Translations under genes and position numbers: made by a program
Shown: positions 46,470 through 56,856 of the stretch, piece after piece
Position numbering within the stretch: position 1 is the stretch's first letter
Layout: every line of letters starts with the position of its first letter
From: Cryptomeria japonica
Lineage: Eukaryota; Streptophyta; Pinopsida; Cupressales; Cupressaceae
Length of the DNA stretch: 64,000 bases
Direction of reading: 5' to 3'
Assembly: GCF_030272615.1 (NCBI RefSeq)
Contig: NC_081405.1
Location: 26,302,272 to 26,366,271 of the forward strand
The notes under the pieces: model-generated
Told to the model about the DNA's origin: nothing
What the model saw: only the letters and a program-made list of their open reading frames with translations
Databases searched by the model: none

Positions 46470-47090
46470 AGAAGAACAAGATCAACCACCAAAGGACGCG
46501 ACAAATATATCAGCACAAGCAAACCCATGGGAAACATGCGAAGAAACAACCATAGACCACCACCTCAAGAAAGAATGATGAGAATTTCTTCTCAAAAAGC
46601 ATGACCATAAATACACATAATCGTAACAAATAATAATACAATATTGTCACATGAATGAGATCCCCCAAATGCAAAAGAAGTAATTCCAAGCCTGCCACTG
46701 CAAAGGAAGTAATGAAACAATCATTAAAACTTCAAGCGAGCCGCCCGGACAATAAGTACAAAGCCTCAAAGATAATCATGATTAAAACCATGTGCAAGTT
46801 GTACAAGAAATCATACTTTGGACAAACAAACAAAAAAAAACAACCCAGGCAGCATGCACATGATACTATGAAAAGCAAGATGACAAGGCACCCCCGAACC
46901 ATAAAATCCAAACCTATTAAAACAAAAACCCCAACCCGTACCCTAGATAGAATTACAAACAATAATGCAGACTTAATGAGGAGATATGAAATACTAAGAA
47001 GGCCACCAACACCACCACATTAAACTGCATACCTGAATATAATCACCAACAAGATATGAGGTCATGACTCAGCCAATAGGTTAGGATAGA
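46470..47090 (-). other. LINE-C sequence between RNase H and ORF3
   Basis: No convincing minus-strand frame. It corresponds to 14461-15049 in LINE-A. Confidence 0.5.
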
Positions 47091-50000
47091 TTAAACCGGA
47101 TGAGGGGGTAAAACACTGGAATCCACATCAACCAAATAGTGGATATCTTCATCTAATGCTTTATTGGCCAAGAAGTCCGCCACCTTGTTGGCTTCCCTAT
47201 AGTAATGGACTATAGAGAAGGAATTAAAAAACTCAAGCTGAGCAAGTATCTTATCCAACCAATATTTGAGATGCCAAGAATGCAATGAGTGATTAGTGAC
47301 CATATAAAAAACAACCTGAGAGCCACCTTCTATAACGACATCCAACAGGTGCAATGAAAGGAGCAAATCAAGCCCAGTAGAAAGAGCATGAAGCTCAGCC
47401 ACATTATTAGTCCCGCTAGCAATACATTGACATTGTGCTTTAATAATACAAGCCTTATCATCAGAAACCACAATACCAATGGCAGATTTCCCAGGGCTCC
47501 ATCAAAGTTCAATTTGTACGTAGAAGTTGGGGGAGGCAGCCAGACCACCTCTTTCCTATTCATTAATGAAGACCTTGTTTTAGAAATGGCCGCAACCAAT
47601 GGGAGCGACTGTAAAGTTGGCCAATGCCTGGTAATCCAATTATCCCATGGTGTAAAAGTATTGTGCAGTCTAATGCCCTTGTAAATGAAGGCCAAGACAG
47701 TCTCAAAGATCAATTTTTCAATACAGAAGAGCACATCTTGCAAAGTGGAAGAGTGTTTCCTAAAATTCTTGTTATTCCTCTCAAGCCAAATCTTCCAGAT
47801 CAGAATAGAAGGAGAAATTATCCAAAGACAAGAATAGAATGAAGATGGATATAAAAGAAGACAACTCATGAAATGAGACCTAAGGTCAATGCCTAGAGAA
47901 GAACTCCAATTTAACTTATTAGATAGCTAGTACCAACAATGAGAAGAAAAGGGGCAATGAAGAAAGAGATGATTGACTGATTCAAGAGACCCTCCGCACA
48001 TAACACAAGGAAAGACAACAGTAATGCCAAGCCTATCCAATCTCATGCTAGTTAGAATTCTATCCTGAATGACCAACCAAGCAAAAGCCCCTACTTTCGG
48101 AAGATAGGCAGCATGCCAAAATAACTTATATGGCAAATCCTCCCCCTTAATACCTGCAGACAAATAATTATACCCTTCTTTAACTGAATATTCCCCTGAT
48201 TTCGAATAGGTCCAAATAAGCTCATCTTCTTCCTCTGAAAAGAGAAATGGGTGTTTCTTTAGCTCATCCACAAAAGCAGACTTAATATCTTGATCCACCG
48301 GAAGAGAATCAATTGATTTCCATCTAGCCATAGGTAAGAGGCCCGAGGAATCCACAAAAAATTAATCAGCCACAAATATACCCCAAGAAGATTTGAGGGA
48401 AGACATAAGAGGCGACCAATCCCTAAGGCTAGAAAGTGCAGGGAAACCATTCCAAACTTCCTCCCAAAATATAGCCTTTCGACCATTATGGATAAGCCAG
48501 GATAACCCTGGAAAAATGACAGATTTGCACTCAACCATGAAATTTCATATTACAGACCCTTTAGGGAGCAAAGAAGCAGTAAAAATGGCCTCCCTAGAAC
48601 AATTTTTTAAATATTTTGCAGAAAAAATAGATTCCCACTTGGAAGAGGGTTGTTTATATAGCTTCCAAACTAGGTTAGCACCAAGAGCCAAATTCTGCTT
48701 ACCAAGATCCTTAACCCCTGCACCCCCTTTATCTTTTGGAGCACAAACCCTATCCCATGCCAACAGAGGGATCCTACCTTTCTTATTAACATTGTCATTC
48801 CATATAAAAGACCTTAATATTGAATGCAGAGCAACCACAACTTTCTTAGGAGCCTTTAAAACAGATAACAGATAGATGGGAACTGCATTTAAAACAGCTT
48901 TAATAAGCATAATTTTTTCAGAAAAAGATAACCACTTATGAGACCAAGAAAGTATTCTTGAAGAAATGGCCCCCGAAATCCGTTCCCAAAAATTATGCTT
49001 CTTTGAACCAGTAAAAAACGTAATACCTAGATACTTACAAGGGAACTAGCCAATAGAGAAACCCCAAAAATGAGTCAACCTGGATTGCACCAAAGGGGAA
49101 ACATAAGAAAGAAAATTTTAGACTTGGCCCGATTAACATTCTGACCAGATAATAAAGAGTAGTCCGCAATGATCCTATTAATGACCTTGGCTTCCCTCAT
49201 AATAGCTTTACCAAACAATAACGTGTCATCTGCAAACAAACAATGAGTATGACTAGCAGCCATATGAGGAATAGAAATCCCCTTCCAGATGTCGTTATCC
49301 CTAGCTCCTAAGATGGCTCTACTAAGAGCTTCAACCAGAATAGTAAACAGAAAAGGAGATAGCGGATCCCCTTGCCTGAGACCTCTAGATGAAGCAAAGA
49401 AACCACATGGAGAATCATTCAAAATCACTGAGAACTTGGTCGTGCTAATACATGCCTGTATCCATTTGACCCATTTTATCCCAAACCCAAATTTATTAAG
49501 CACACACAAGAGCTCCTGCCAACTTACCCTATCATAAGCCTTCATCATATCCAACTTTAGAATCATAGCCAGAATAGACAGCTGAGAGATAGAATGCAGA
49601 ATCTCATGGGCCACAATGGCCCCTTCTGTCATTTCCCTACCAAGGACAAAACCCCCCTGTTCACTCGAGACAATCTTAGGAATGAGCTTGGTGAGCCTTA
49701 AAGAAATAGCCTTAGTAATAATTTTGTATAAGGTATTACATAAAGCAATTGGGCGGAAATCCATTAAAGATTTGGGATTCTCTAATTTTGGGATGAGAGC
49801 AATCAAAGTTGAATTGAGTTCCTTCAAAATAGACCTATTGCACCTAGCCTATTCTAAAACAAGATGAAGGTCCTCCCCAAGGAAAGACCGATATTTTAAA
49901 AAACAAGGAGCAGTAAAACCATCGGGACCAAGAGCCTTATCGGGTGACATTGAAAAAACAACCTCCTTTACTTCTTGAATAGAGAAAGGTGCCATTAGCA

Positions 50001-51284
50001 TTACATTATCCTCATCGGAAATAAGCCTGAGAATAGCATAAGCAAAATTATCATTAAAAGCAAATGTCTCCTCAGATAGCAAGGACTTGAAAAACCGGAC
50101 AACCTCAACAGCAATCTCAGACTCTTCCAAAATAACAGATCCATCAGGGTTTTGAATACAAGAGATCCTATAACGTTGCCTTTTCATCTTAGCTGAGGAA
50201 TGGAAGAATTTAGTATTCCTATCACCATCACACAACCATAGATCTCTAGATTTCTAACGCCAATAGATTTCTTCCCTAGAGAGAATCTCTTCTAGTTGAG
50301 AGTTTAAAATTTTATGCCTCTGAAAAGTAGCAGAATCCATACCACAGTTCATAACCGTAGTATTAAGAACTTCGAGCTCTTCCTGAATCTTAAGCTTCTC
50401 AGAGAAAATATTTTTAAAATGCAATACATTCCATTTCTTAATTTCTTGCTTAAGATAAGAGAGTTTTTTGACAAACCTAAACATCCTAGTTCCATGAACA
50501 AAGGGAGGCGAGGACCACCAAGAATGTAAAAGCATAAGAAAAGATGGATCTTGAAACCACATTGGTTCAAACTTAAAAGAAGAATGACCAGGAGCTCTGT
50601 CATCTAAGATAGATAACACAACCAAAAAATGATCAGAACCAGCATAAGGCAAAACCGAGGCCACAACATCCACATCAGAGGAAATCCAATTGGCAGAAAC
50701 CAAAAAACGATCAAGTCTTTCAGCAATCTGCGAGAAATCTTTTCTCCTATTAGTCCAAGTAAATGGACCATTCAAGGTTTTACAATCCACCAAGTCATTA
50801 TTATGAATGAAAGCAGAAAAATCCTCCAGGATACATTTATTGGGCAAAATACCCCCAAATTTCTCATCATCGAAGGAAATGGCATTAAAGTCCCCTCCAA
50901 AAACCACAGACTGGCCATGTAGGGAAGAAAAGATAATGGATAAAGAATACCAAAGAGCTTTCTTACCCCCAATCGACATTGGTCCATACACATTGAACAA
51001 CCAGAATTTAACATTCGAAACATGACTTTTAATCAAGGCCAACATCCAGAAGGGAGCAAAAACAACCAATTTTAACTCAATAGACACATCCTTCCAAAGA
51101 ATAGCCAAACCCCCAAATGCCCCCACAGAAGGGGAGACACAAAAATTCCAAGGCTTCCATTTGGAAAACAAAAAAATCAACACCATGACAACTTAACTTA
51201 GTCTCTTGCAAAAGTAACACATTGCACTTCATTAAATCCAATTGTGATTTAATGAGGCTCCTTTTGTTAGGGGAAATTTGAATT
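47091..51284 (-). pseudogene. LINE-C ORF2: endonuclease, RT, zf-RVT, RNase H
   Basis: Minus-strand words in order: LQETKL, GDFNAIS, FTWTNRRKDFS, GSDHFLV (51220-50600); WR-stop-KSRDLWL at 50270-50235 with the TAG at 50256-50254; PDKALGPDGFT (near 49920-49950); [27 protein letters not shown]; catalytic FADDTLLFG (near 49200-49230); zf-RVT CVMCGGSLESVNHLFLHC (near 47955-48010); RNase H NFDGALGN, NNVAEL, IEGGSQ, ANKVAD (47500-47160). In the third RNase H motif the usual Asp is Gly. Stops at 50256 and near 49850 and frame changes near 49080 and 47400 make it non-functional. Confidence 0.88.
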
Positions 51285-51890
51285 GATTTTTTATCCATTA
51301 AATCTTATTTCTAAAATAAGGATTAAGATTATGATTCATGGTGGTGAAAATAAATTTGTATATAAATATATAAATTTAAAAATTAAAATATATGATAAAT
51401 GACATTAAATATCTTTGAATATTAAAAATAATTAAAATAAATATATATTATGTTTCTACATCTCAAAACTATTTTTAAAATTTTTTAATATTTAAATTGC
51501 ATTAAATTAATTAATGTAAATATTTAATAAAAAAATAATCTTATTTTATTATTAGACTGGCTATTGCATTCACTTAAGCTTGATTAATTGATCTTTTGCA
51601 CCAATCGAAAGTAATTATAATTTTTGTTTTCAAAATAAACTCGATTTTTTTATAAAGTTGAGATTTATATTTTTAAACTAGAAATTATTTATCTACAATA
51701 TGATTGGATTAAAAAAATGGTGTAATAAGAGCAAATTTATAGGAATGGTATATTTTATAGGCAGTTTTTAGATTTCTTTATATTTAAAAAATAAATGTCT
51801 ATTTTAAATATTTTTTACTTTTTTATTGAAATATTTTTTAAAATATAGGTAATAAAATATTATTATTTTTTAAAATATAATTAATAAAAT
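51285..51890. other. AT-rich spacer
   Basis: Very AT-rich, with no gene, TIR or LTR signal that I can see. Confidence 0.6.
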
Positions 51891-51903
51891 TGTATAGCGA
51901 TTT

Positions 51904-52312
51904 TTTTAATCAGTAATAGTATATTTTATTAATTTAAAGAAAGTTTACAAAATAACTGCCAAATACAAAACCAACTTCAAAAACTCCAAAATCATCCTCC
52001 AAACCACCCTACAATACCAAACCACTAACCACTAACCGAGTTAATCATGTAGACCCACCCTCCAAACTTACTTCGAGCATTAAAAAATGACTCATTACAG
52101 CAACCGAAATGTACAAAGATTAAACATTTAAAAACGGTTTTTCAAAGAAGCTAAAAGGAATAAACAAGGATTAACCCCCAAGCCAAAAAATAGAGAAGAT
52201 GCCATTAAACATAGAGACTTGGACACTACTCGGAGGAACTAGGGTTCGCTTGCTTCCTCTTCCTTGTTCGTAGACCTACCTGCTCCCTTTCTTTAGCATC
52301 TTCCAGAGAAAA
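51904..52312 (-). mobile_element. Short retroposon or 5'-truncated LINE tail
   Basis: About 410 bp of normal composition inside AT-rich DNA. A 13-base near-duplicate brackets it: TGTATAGCGATTT (51891-51903) and TGTATAGGGATTT (52313-52325). The left end is T-rich and then resembles the 3' ends of the LINEs (a T run, then TTTATTAATTTAAAG). It encodes nothing long. A SINE or a very short LINE 3' fragment would fit. Confidence 0.6.
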
Positions 52313-52325
52313 TGTATAGGGATTT

Positions 52326-53204
52326 GATTCTCATTCAAATTATATAAAATAAAAATTTAAATAAAAAATTAAACTATTTCATTACAAGCATTACACAACA
52401 AATATTTTTATTAAAAAAATAAACCCTTTTAAATATGTTGGAGTTTATTTTATGAAAAGTGCAAGTTTTCTTTATTAATATTACTTTTAATTAGAAGTGA
52501 TAGTATACATTGCATAATTTGGGAGTTTTTTTATATCTAATTTGCCAAGGTATCACTTTGTGTCATGGGTTTGGGGAACCCAAATCCCGAAGTTGTATTT
52601 TTTTTAAAATATGGATGTTTGTTGTGAAACAAAGATCAAGGTATGTGTTTAGGATTTTTAAATATCTTTAGTTTCTTTTATTTGAAAAAGAAATTTTGAA
52701 ATATAAATAAATGATAATGAAATTCAATAATTTGTGAAATATTTGATTATAGTTGTCCAAGTTATTTGAATCATATGAGAATAGGTTTTATTTTGATCTT
52801 AAATTTTTAAATAAGAAAGGATTATTGTTTTTTAGGAGTATTATATTTTTTCAAATTGTTGTAGGATAATGTTTTTGTGATTGTGGTGTTCTTTGTTTAA
52901 AACTGCACTCTTGGAGAAAAGGTCAATCAAACTTTTTATAAGCTGAGTGATAAAAGGGGACAAATTAAGACATATGTATTTGAGGGTAAAGTTTAGCTCA
53001 AAGTTATTTCTTTTGAAAAATGAATTGATAATTTTTTTTTTGATCGATAAAAAAATGAATTGATAATTGTAAATGAATAATAAAAATAAAATCTGACTCA
53101 TACCAGATATTGCAATTGGTAATATAATTTACTAGAATTGTCAATTTTCATATCTATGGTACATGATATGGGCTTACTACCTTGTTTCAATGTTTGATTT
53201 AGAA
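52326..53204. other. AT-rich spacer
   Basis: No gene. A minus-strand open frame at 52841-53101 is Ile/Phe/Asn-rich and looks compositional. Confidence 0.55.
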
Positions 53205-54805
53205 TTATTCATTGTACTATTTAATTAATAGAAATTGTCTAAAAAATAAAATTTTAGTTGATTTTGTTGAACTTCAAAATTATACTATTTAATTTACATG
53301 CATAGAGATATTATCTTTAATTTTAGATATTTTTTAGAAAACATATATTTAATTCAAATTTAAGTATTATTTTATATGATTATCTTTTATAAATTTCTTT
53401 AAATAAAATTTCTTTTTCTTTACAACAAAAGAAATTTTCATCGAGTACACATTAGTTAGCTATTCATTATAACTATTCAATTAATAGAAATCGTCTTAAA
53501 AAACTAATTTTGTTGAACTTCAAAATTATACTATCTAATTTAACTGGGACATGCATAGAGATATTATCTTTAATATTGAATATTTTAAAAATATATATCT
53601 CTAATTTAAGTTTAAATTTTGTTTGATGACTATTTATAATAACTTCTATAAAGGAAATCACTTTTTCCATAAAAGAAAATAAAAAATAATTGAGTACACA
53701 TTAGGTAGTTATTCATGATACTATTCAATTCTAGGTTGTCGGTTCGGGTTCGGGCACCAGTTTGGGTTCGAAGAATCGGTATGACAAAATTTTGAAAAGG
53801 GGTTTGGGTTCATTTGGGTTTGTTAGTACAAAAACATGTAAATTATATATATGCAGCCTATAAGCATGAATTAAGATTAGCAAGTCACATAACATCATAT
53901 AAACAACAAAACCAACATAAACATGTAATCATAGCATCATGATCATACCATAACAACATCATATACATCAAGTTTAATATCAAAATGATAAAATATTCAA
54001 GTATCATTGTTTCAACTTTCAACAATTTAAAGTTTGATCATCAAATGGATTCTCTAATTCGTCATCCTCATTCTCCTCCTCCTCATCATTGACATTGACA
54101 TTAGATGAATCAATGCCAATGCCAATGATACTTGCACTTGCACTTTAAGTTTGCTCACTATCTAAGTCATCAAATGCAACAAGCTGAGAAGTGAATTTAT
54201 CCAAATCAGTATGTTTTGGCTCCATATCCCACATCTTCATTTCCCCTTGCTTGTAGTCATGTTGCTTGTGTGAAATGAGCCAAGTTAATGTTTTAAAACT
54301 CACTTTTAGGGTCATTTTAATTTTTTATGTGGTGGAATTCAAAAAAAATTAAATTTTGCAACAAAAAAAATCCATTTTTGGGTTGTCAGACCCCTGGGTT
54401 CAACTTAGGTCCTCTTGGGTTCGACCTCGGGTCCTCTTGGGTTCGACCTTGGGTCCTCTTGGGTTCGCCCTGGTTCGAACCAGGCCTGTGAACCATGAAC
54501 CTTGCCCGAACCACAGGCGAACCGGACCTAAACCCCAAACCAGAACCTATCGGACCAATACCAGGGGTCTAGGAGGCCGAACCCGGTAACTCAAATTCAA
54601 TTGATAAAAATTGCTTGAAAAATAGATTATTAACCATTTTTTTTTAACTTAAAAAAATATACTATCTAACTTGATTGGAACATGAAAGATATTATATTTA
54701 ATTTTAGACATTCTAAAAAAACATAGTTTTAAAATTTAATTTTAATGTTATGTTTGATGGCTAACTTTTAATAATTTTATAGAGAAAATTTAATTAATGT
54801 CTTAC
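53205..54805. repeat. About 250-bp tandem repeat, three copies (third interrupted)
   Basis: Copies begin near 53205, 53461 and 53710, each with ATTCAT, then ACTATT(C/T)AATT, GAACTTCAAAATTATACTAT or a variant, and ATATTATCTTTAAT. The third copy is split at 53731 and resumes at 54603. Copies 1 and 2 are most alike. The last copy ends at CATTAGG, exactly where the telomere-like block starts. Confidence 0.75.
53731..54594 (-). mobile_element. hAT-like non-autonomous DNA transposon (864 bp)
   Basis: The 8-bp TSD ATTCAATT lies at 53723-53730 and 54595-54602. The left end (CTAGGTTGTCGGTTCGG) and the reverse complement of the right end (TTGAGTTACCGGGTTCGG) form imperfect terminal inverted repeats, with GGGTTCGGG-type subterminal repeats as in plant hAT elements. 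A minus-strand stretch near 54020-54260 reads like a hAT transposase C-terminus with an acidic tail, but it is broken. It excised no sequence from the host repeat and can be removed cleanly. Confidence 0.75.
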
Positions 54806-55346
54806 ATCATTAGGTTAGGGTTAGGGTTAGTGTTAATGTTATAGAATAAAGTTTGGGATGAAGTTTACAATTAGCTAAGGTTAAAATAGGGTTTAGGTTC
54901 AGGGTTAATTCATATTAAAATAAGAATAAAGGTTGTCATTACAATTAGGGTTAGTGTTATGGTTAAGGTTAGGTTAGGGCTGGAGTTAAGTAAGATTAGG
55001 TATCAATTAGGATTATAAAAGAAATCTTTGAGTTAAGGTTAGGACTAGGGTTTAAATTATGATTAGGGTTAGGGTTATATTATGAATAAAGTTTCAATAG
55101 CATTAGGGTTAATATTAGACTAGGGTTAAGGTTAAGGTTAGGATTCAATTAGGAATAGGGTTAATGTTAGATTAGGATTAAATTAAGAGAAAATATCTCA
55201 ATTACAATTGAGGTTGAATCGGGGTTATGGTTAGGGTTTATTTAGGGTTATATCTAAAATTAGGGTTAGAGTTGAATTGGGGTTAGGATTAATGTTAGGC
55301 TAGGGTTTAAACAAGGTTAGTATTAGGTTTGATTAGGGTTAGATTA
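54806..55346 (+). repeat. Degenerate telomere-like (GGGTTA)n block
   Basis: About 540 bp rich in GGTTAGGG words, with the longest clean run near 54812-54831. Most units follow the six-base TTAGGG pattern; a few are TTTAGGG, the usual plant unit. It is heavily diverged, so it is interstitial and not a functional telomere. The Copia LTR at 55347 starts inside it. Confidence 0.8.
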
Positions 55347-55797
55347 TGTTGGTGTAAATAAATATTCATTATGGATATTATTACACTTTACTCAAGTTAA
55401 CTTAGGATAATGCATCTCTTCGTAGTTTGGATTTGAGACACATAGGGAAGTGTGCACATAGGGATAGAGCTTGTAGGAGAAATTCCACCTTTTGTGGTCT
55501 TGTTTTGTTGTTACACTCCACATTCAATGGGTCATCCACCTCTTGTGGAATATTATATTATTTCTCCTACCTACCCCTAGTATTTCTTACCTACCCTTGT
55601 TTCTCATTGAGCCACATGTCATGATTGTGTGCTCGTATAATTATATGGCCTTGCCTATATAAGAAGGCCTATATTCATTGTATTGGTGAATCCAGTTGAT
55701 CATTTTCATATTGATGAGAATACAGTTTGTTCTTGTCATTCTTTTGTCTCTATTTTTATACTTTTCATTTTGCCCTTGATCTTGGCAAAATCTCACA
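55347..55797 (+). repeat. 5' LTR of the 55-kb Copia
   Basis: 451 bp, TGTTGGTGTAAAT to ATCTCACA, directly before the primer-binding site. Confidence 0.85.
55656..55663 (+). promoter_or_regulatory. TATA box of the LTR promoter
   Basis: TATATAAG framed by GGCC repeats (GGCCTTGCC on the left and AAGGCC on the right). The same box is at 61432-61439 in the 3' LTR. Confidence 0.65.
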
Positions 55798-55810
55798 TGG
55801 TATCAAAGCC

Positions 55811-56856
55811 ATTGGGGCTTCATTGATTGGTTTTTGGAGACATCGTGGAAGGCTTCTATTTTCGGATCTAAGGGATTGCATTTTTTGGAGGCATATTAGA
55901 GCGTTTTCAACCTCACCATTGCATCTGGGAGGCTGTTTCCATAAAAATCAAGTATAAATTCAACCTATTTTGGCGAAAATCAATTTTTGGGTGTGGAGGA
56001 AATTTTCTGCCCAACTCGGGCGATATGGTACGGAATTTTCAGATTTTTTTTTTTTTTTTTTTTTAATTATTTTTTTTCTGAAAAATTATTTTCCAGTTTG
56101 AAAATTTGTTTTGAAAAAAAAAAAAAAATTGAAAATTATTTTTGGGATCCATACCTTCTGCCCAGTCAGCAGCGCACAGTCAGCACCCAGTCAGCATTTT
56201 CTTTGGAAATTTTTAGACCCCTCTCCGTTGAGCAGTTTGGATTTTTGGGTCAACTTTGGAAGCCCATAACTTGCTCAATTTTGCTCCTTTTTGGGTGCAA
56301 TTTTTTTTATTTGGGCTAATTTTACATGCTCTTCACACTGTTGTGGTTATTTTCTGGTTTTGGTGCACATGTTTTTTATAATTTTTAGATTCTCTCAGCT
56401 GTACCTGTCCAATCCTCAATTTTGCAACTTCAAAGGCCTCGTTTGAGCTCATAAGACCTCCTTTTCAGGTGCCATTTTTTTTTAAAGTGCATTTTTTTTC
56501 ATCTACTTTCATAATCTATGATCATATTTTAGAGATTTTAAGTAGAAATTGTACTTTCAGATATTGGTCTTATTTGGCCTATTTGGTACTTGTAAATTGC
56601 TTGGATCTTAGTTTAGATCTCTTGCATTATTAGTTTGAGTCTCTTTTTGGCCTTATTGAGGCATTTGTAAAATTGAAATCAGAAGACCACTTTGCCATTT
56701 TTTGCAAGTGGCCCATTGTACATGCACTAAGTATAAAGTGTCAAATCATCACTTTTGGGGGGTTCTTTGATTGAGTGAATTTGGGGGGGGTGGGGGGAGT
56801 GGGGTGTCTTGTGTGATTGTGCCTCTCTTTCCTTATGCTCTTTCATTTATGTTGCA
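55811..56856 (+). other. Leader of the 55-kb Copia
   Basis: An untranslated region rich in poly-T, poly-A and poly-G runs (56045-56065, 56107-56121, 56782-56803). Short open frames inside it have no motif. Confidence 0.6.

Larger units (their letters stand above)
45497..51284 (-). mobile_element. LINE-C: L1-type LINE, 5' truncated, same family as LINE-A
   Basis: Poly-A (plus strand Ts) is at 45497-45510. The minus strand then gives a 3'-terminal ORF, RNase H, zf-RVT, RT and endonuclease. It stops at about 51284 inside the first residues of the endonuclease, so ORF1 and the ORF2 start are missing. 5' truncation is common for LINEs. The protein words and the 3'-end sequence match LINE-A. I could not establish a TSD; AAATTAGAA before the poly-T and AAATTTGAA after 51283 are only suggestive. 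Confidence 0.87.

Noticed and set aside
46146-47023. Plus-strand Lys/Arg-rich frames inside LINE-C
   Set aside because: They are opposite to the LINE and have no motif. The minus strand carries the matched ORF3 and RNase H.
45481-51293. TSD for LINE-C (AAATTAGAA and AAATTTGAA)
   Set aside because: There is one mismatch in nine bases in AT-rich DNA, and the left copy is not directly next to the poly-T. The evidence is too weak.
54806-55346. True chromosome end
   Set aside because: The repeats are highly diverged and transposon sequence continues for 8 kb beyond them.
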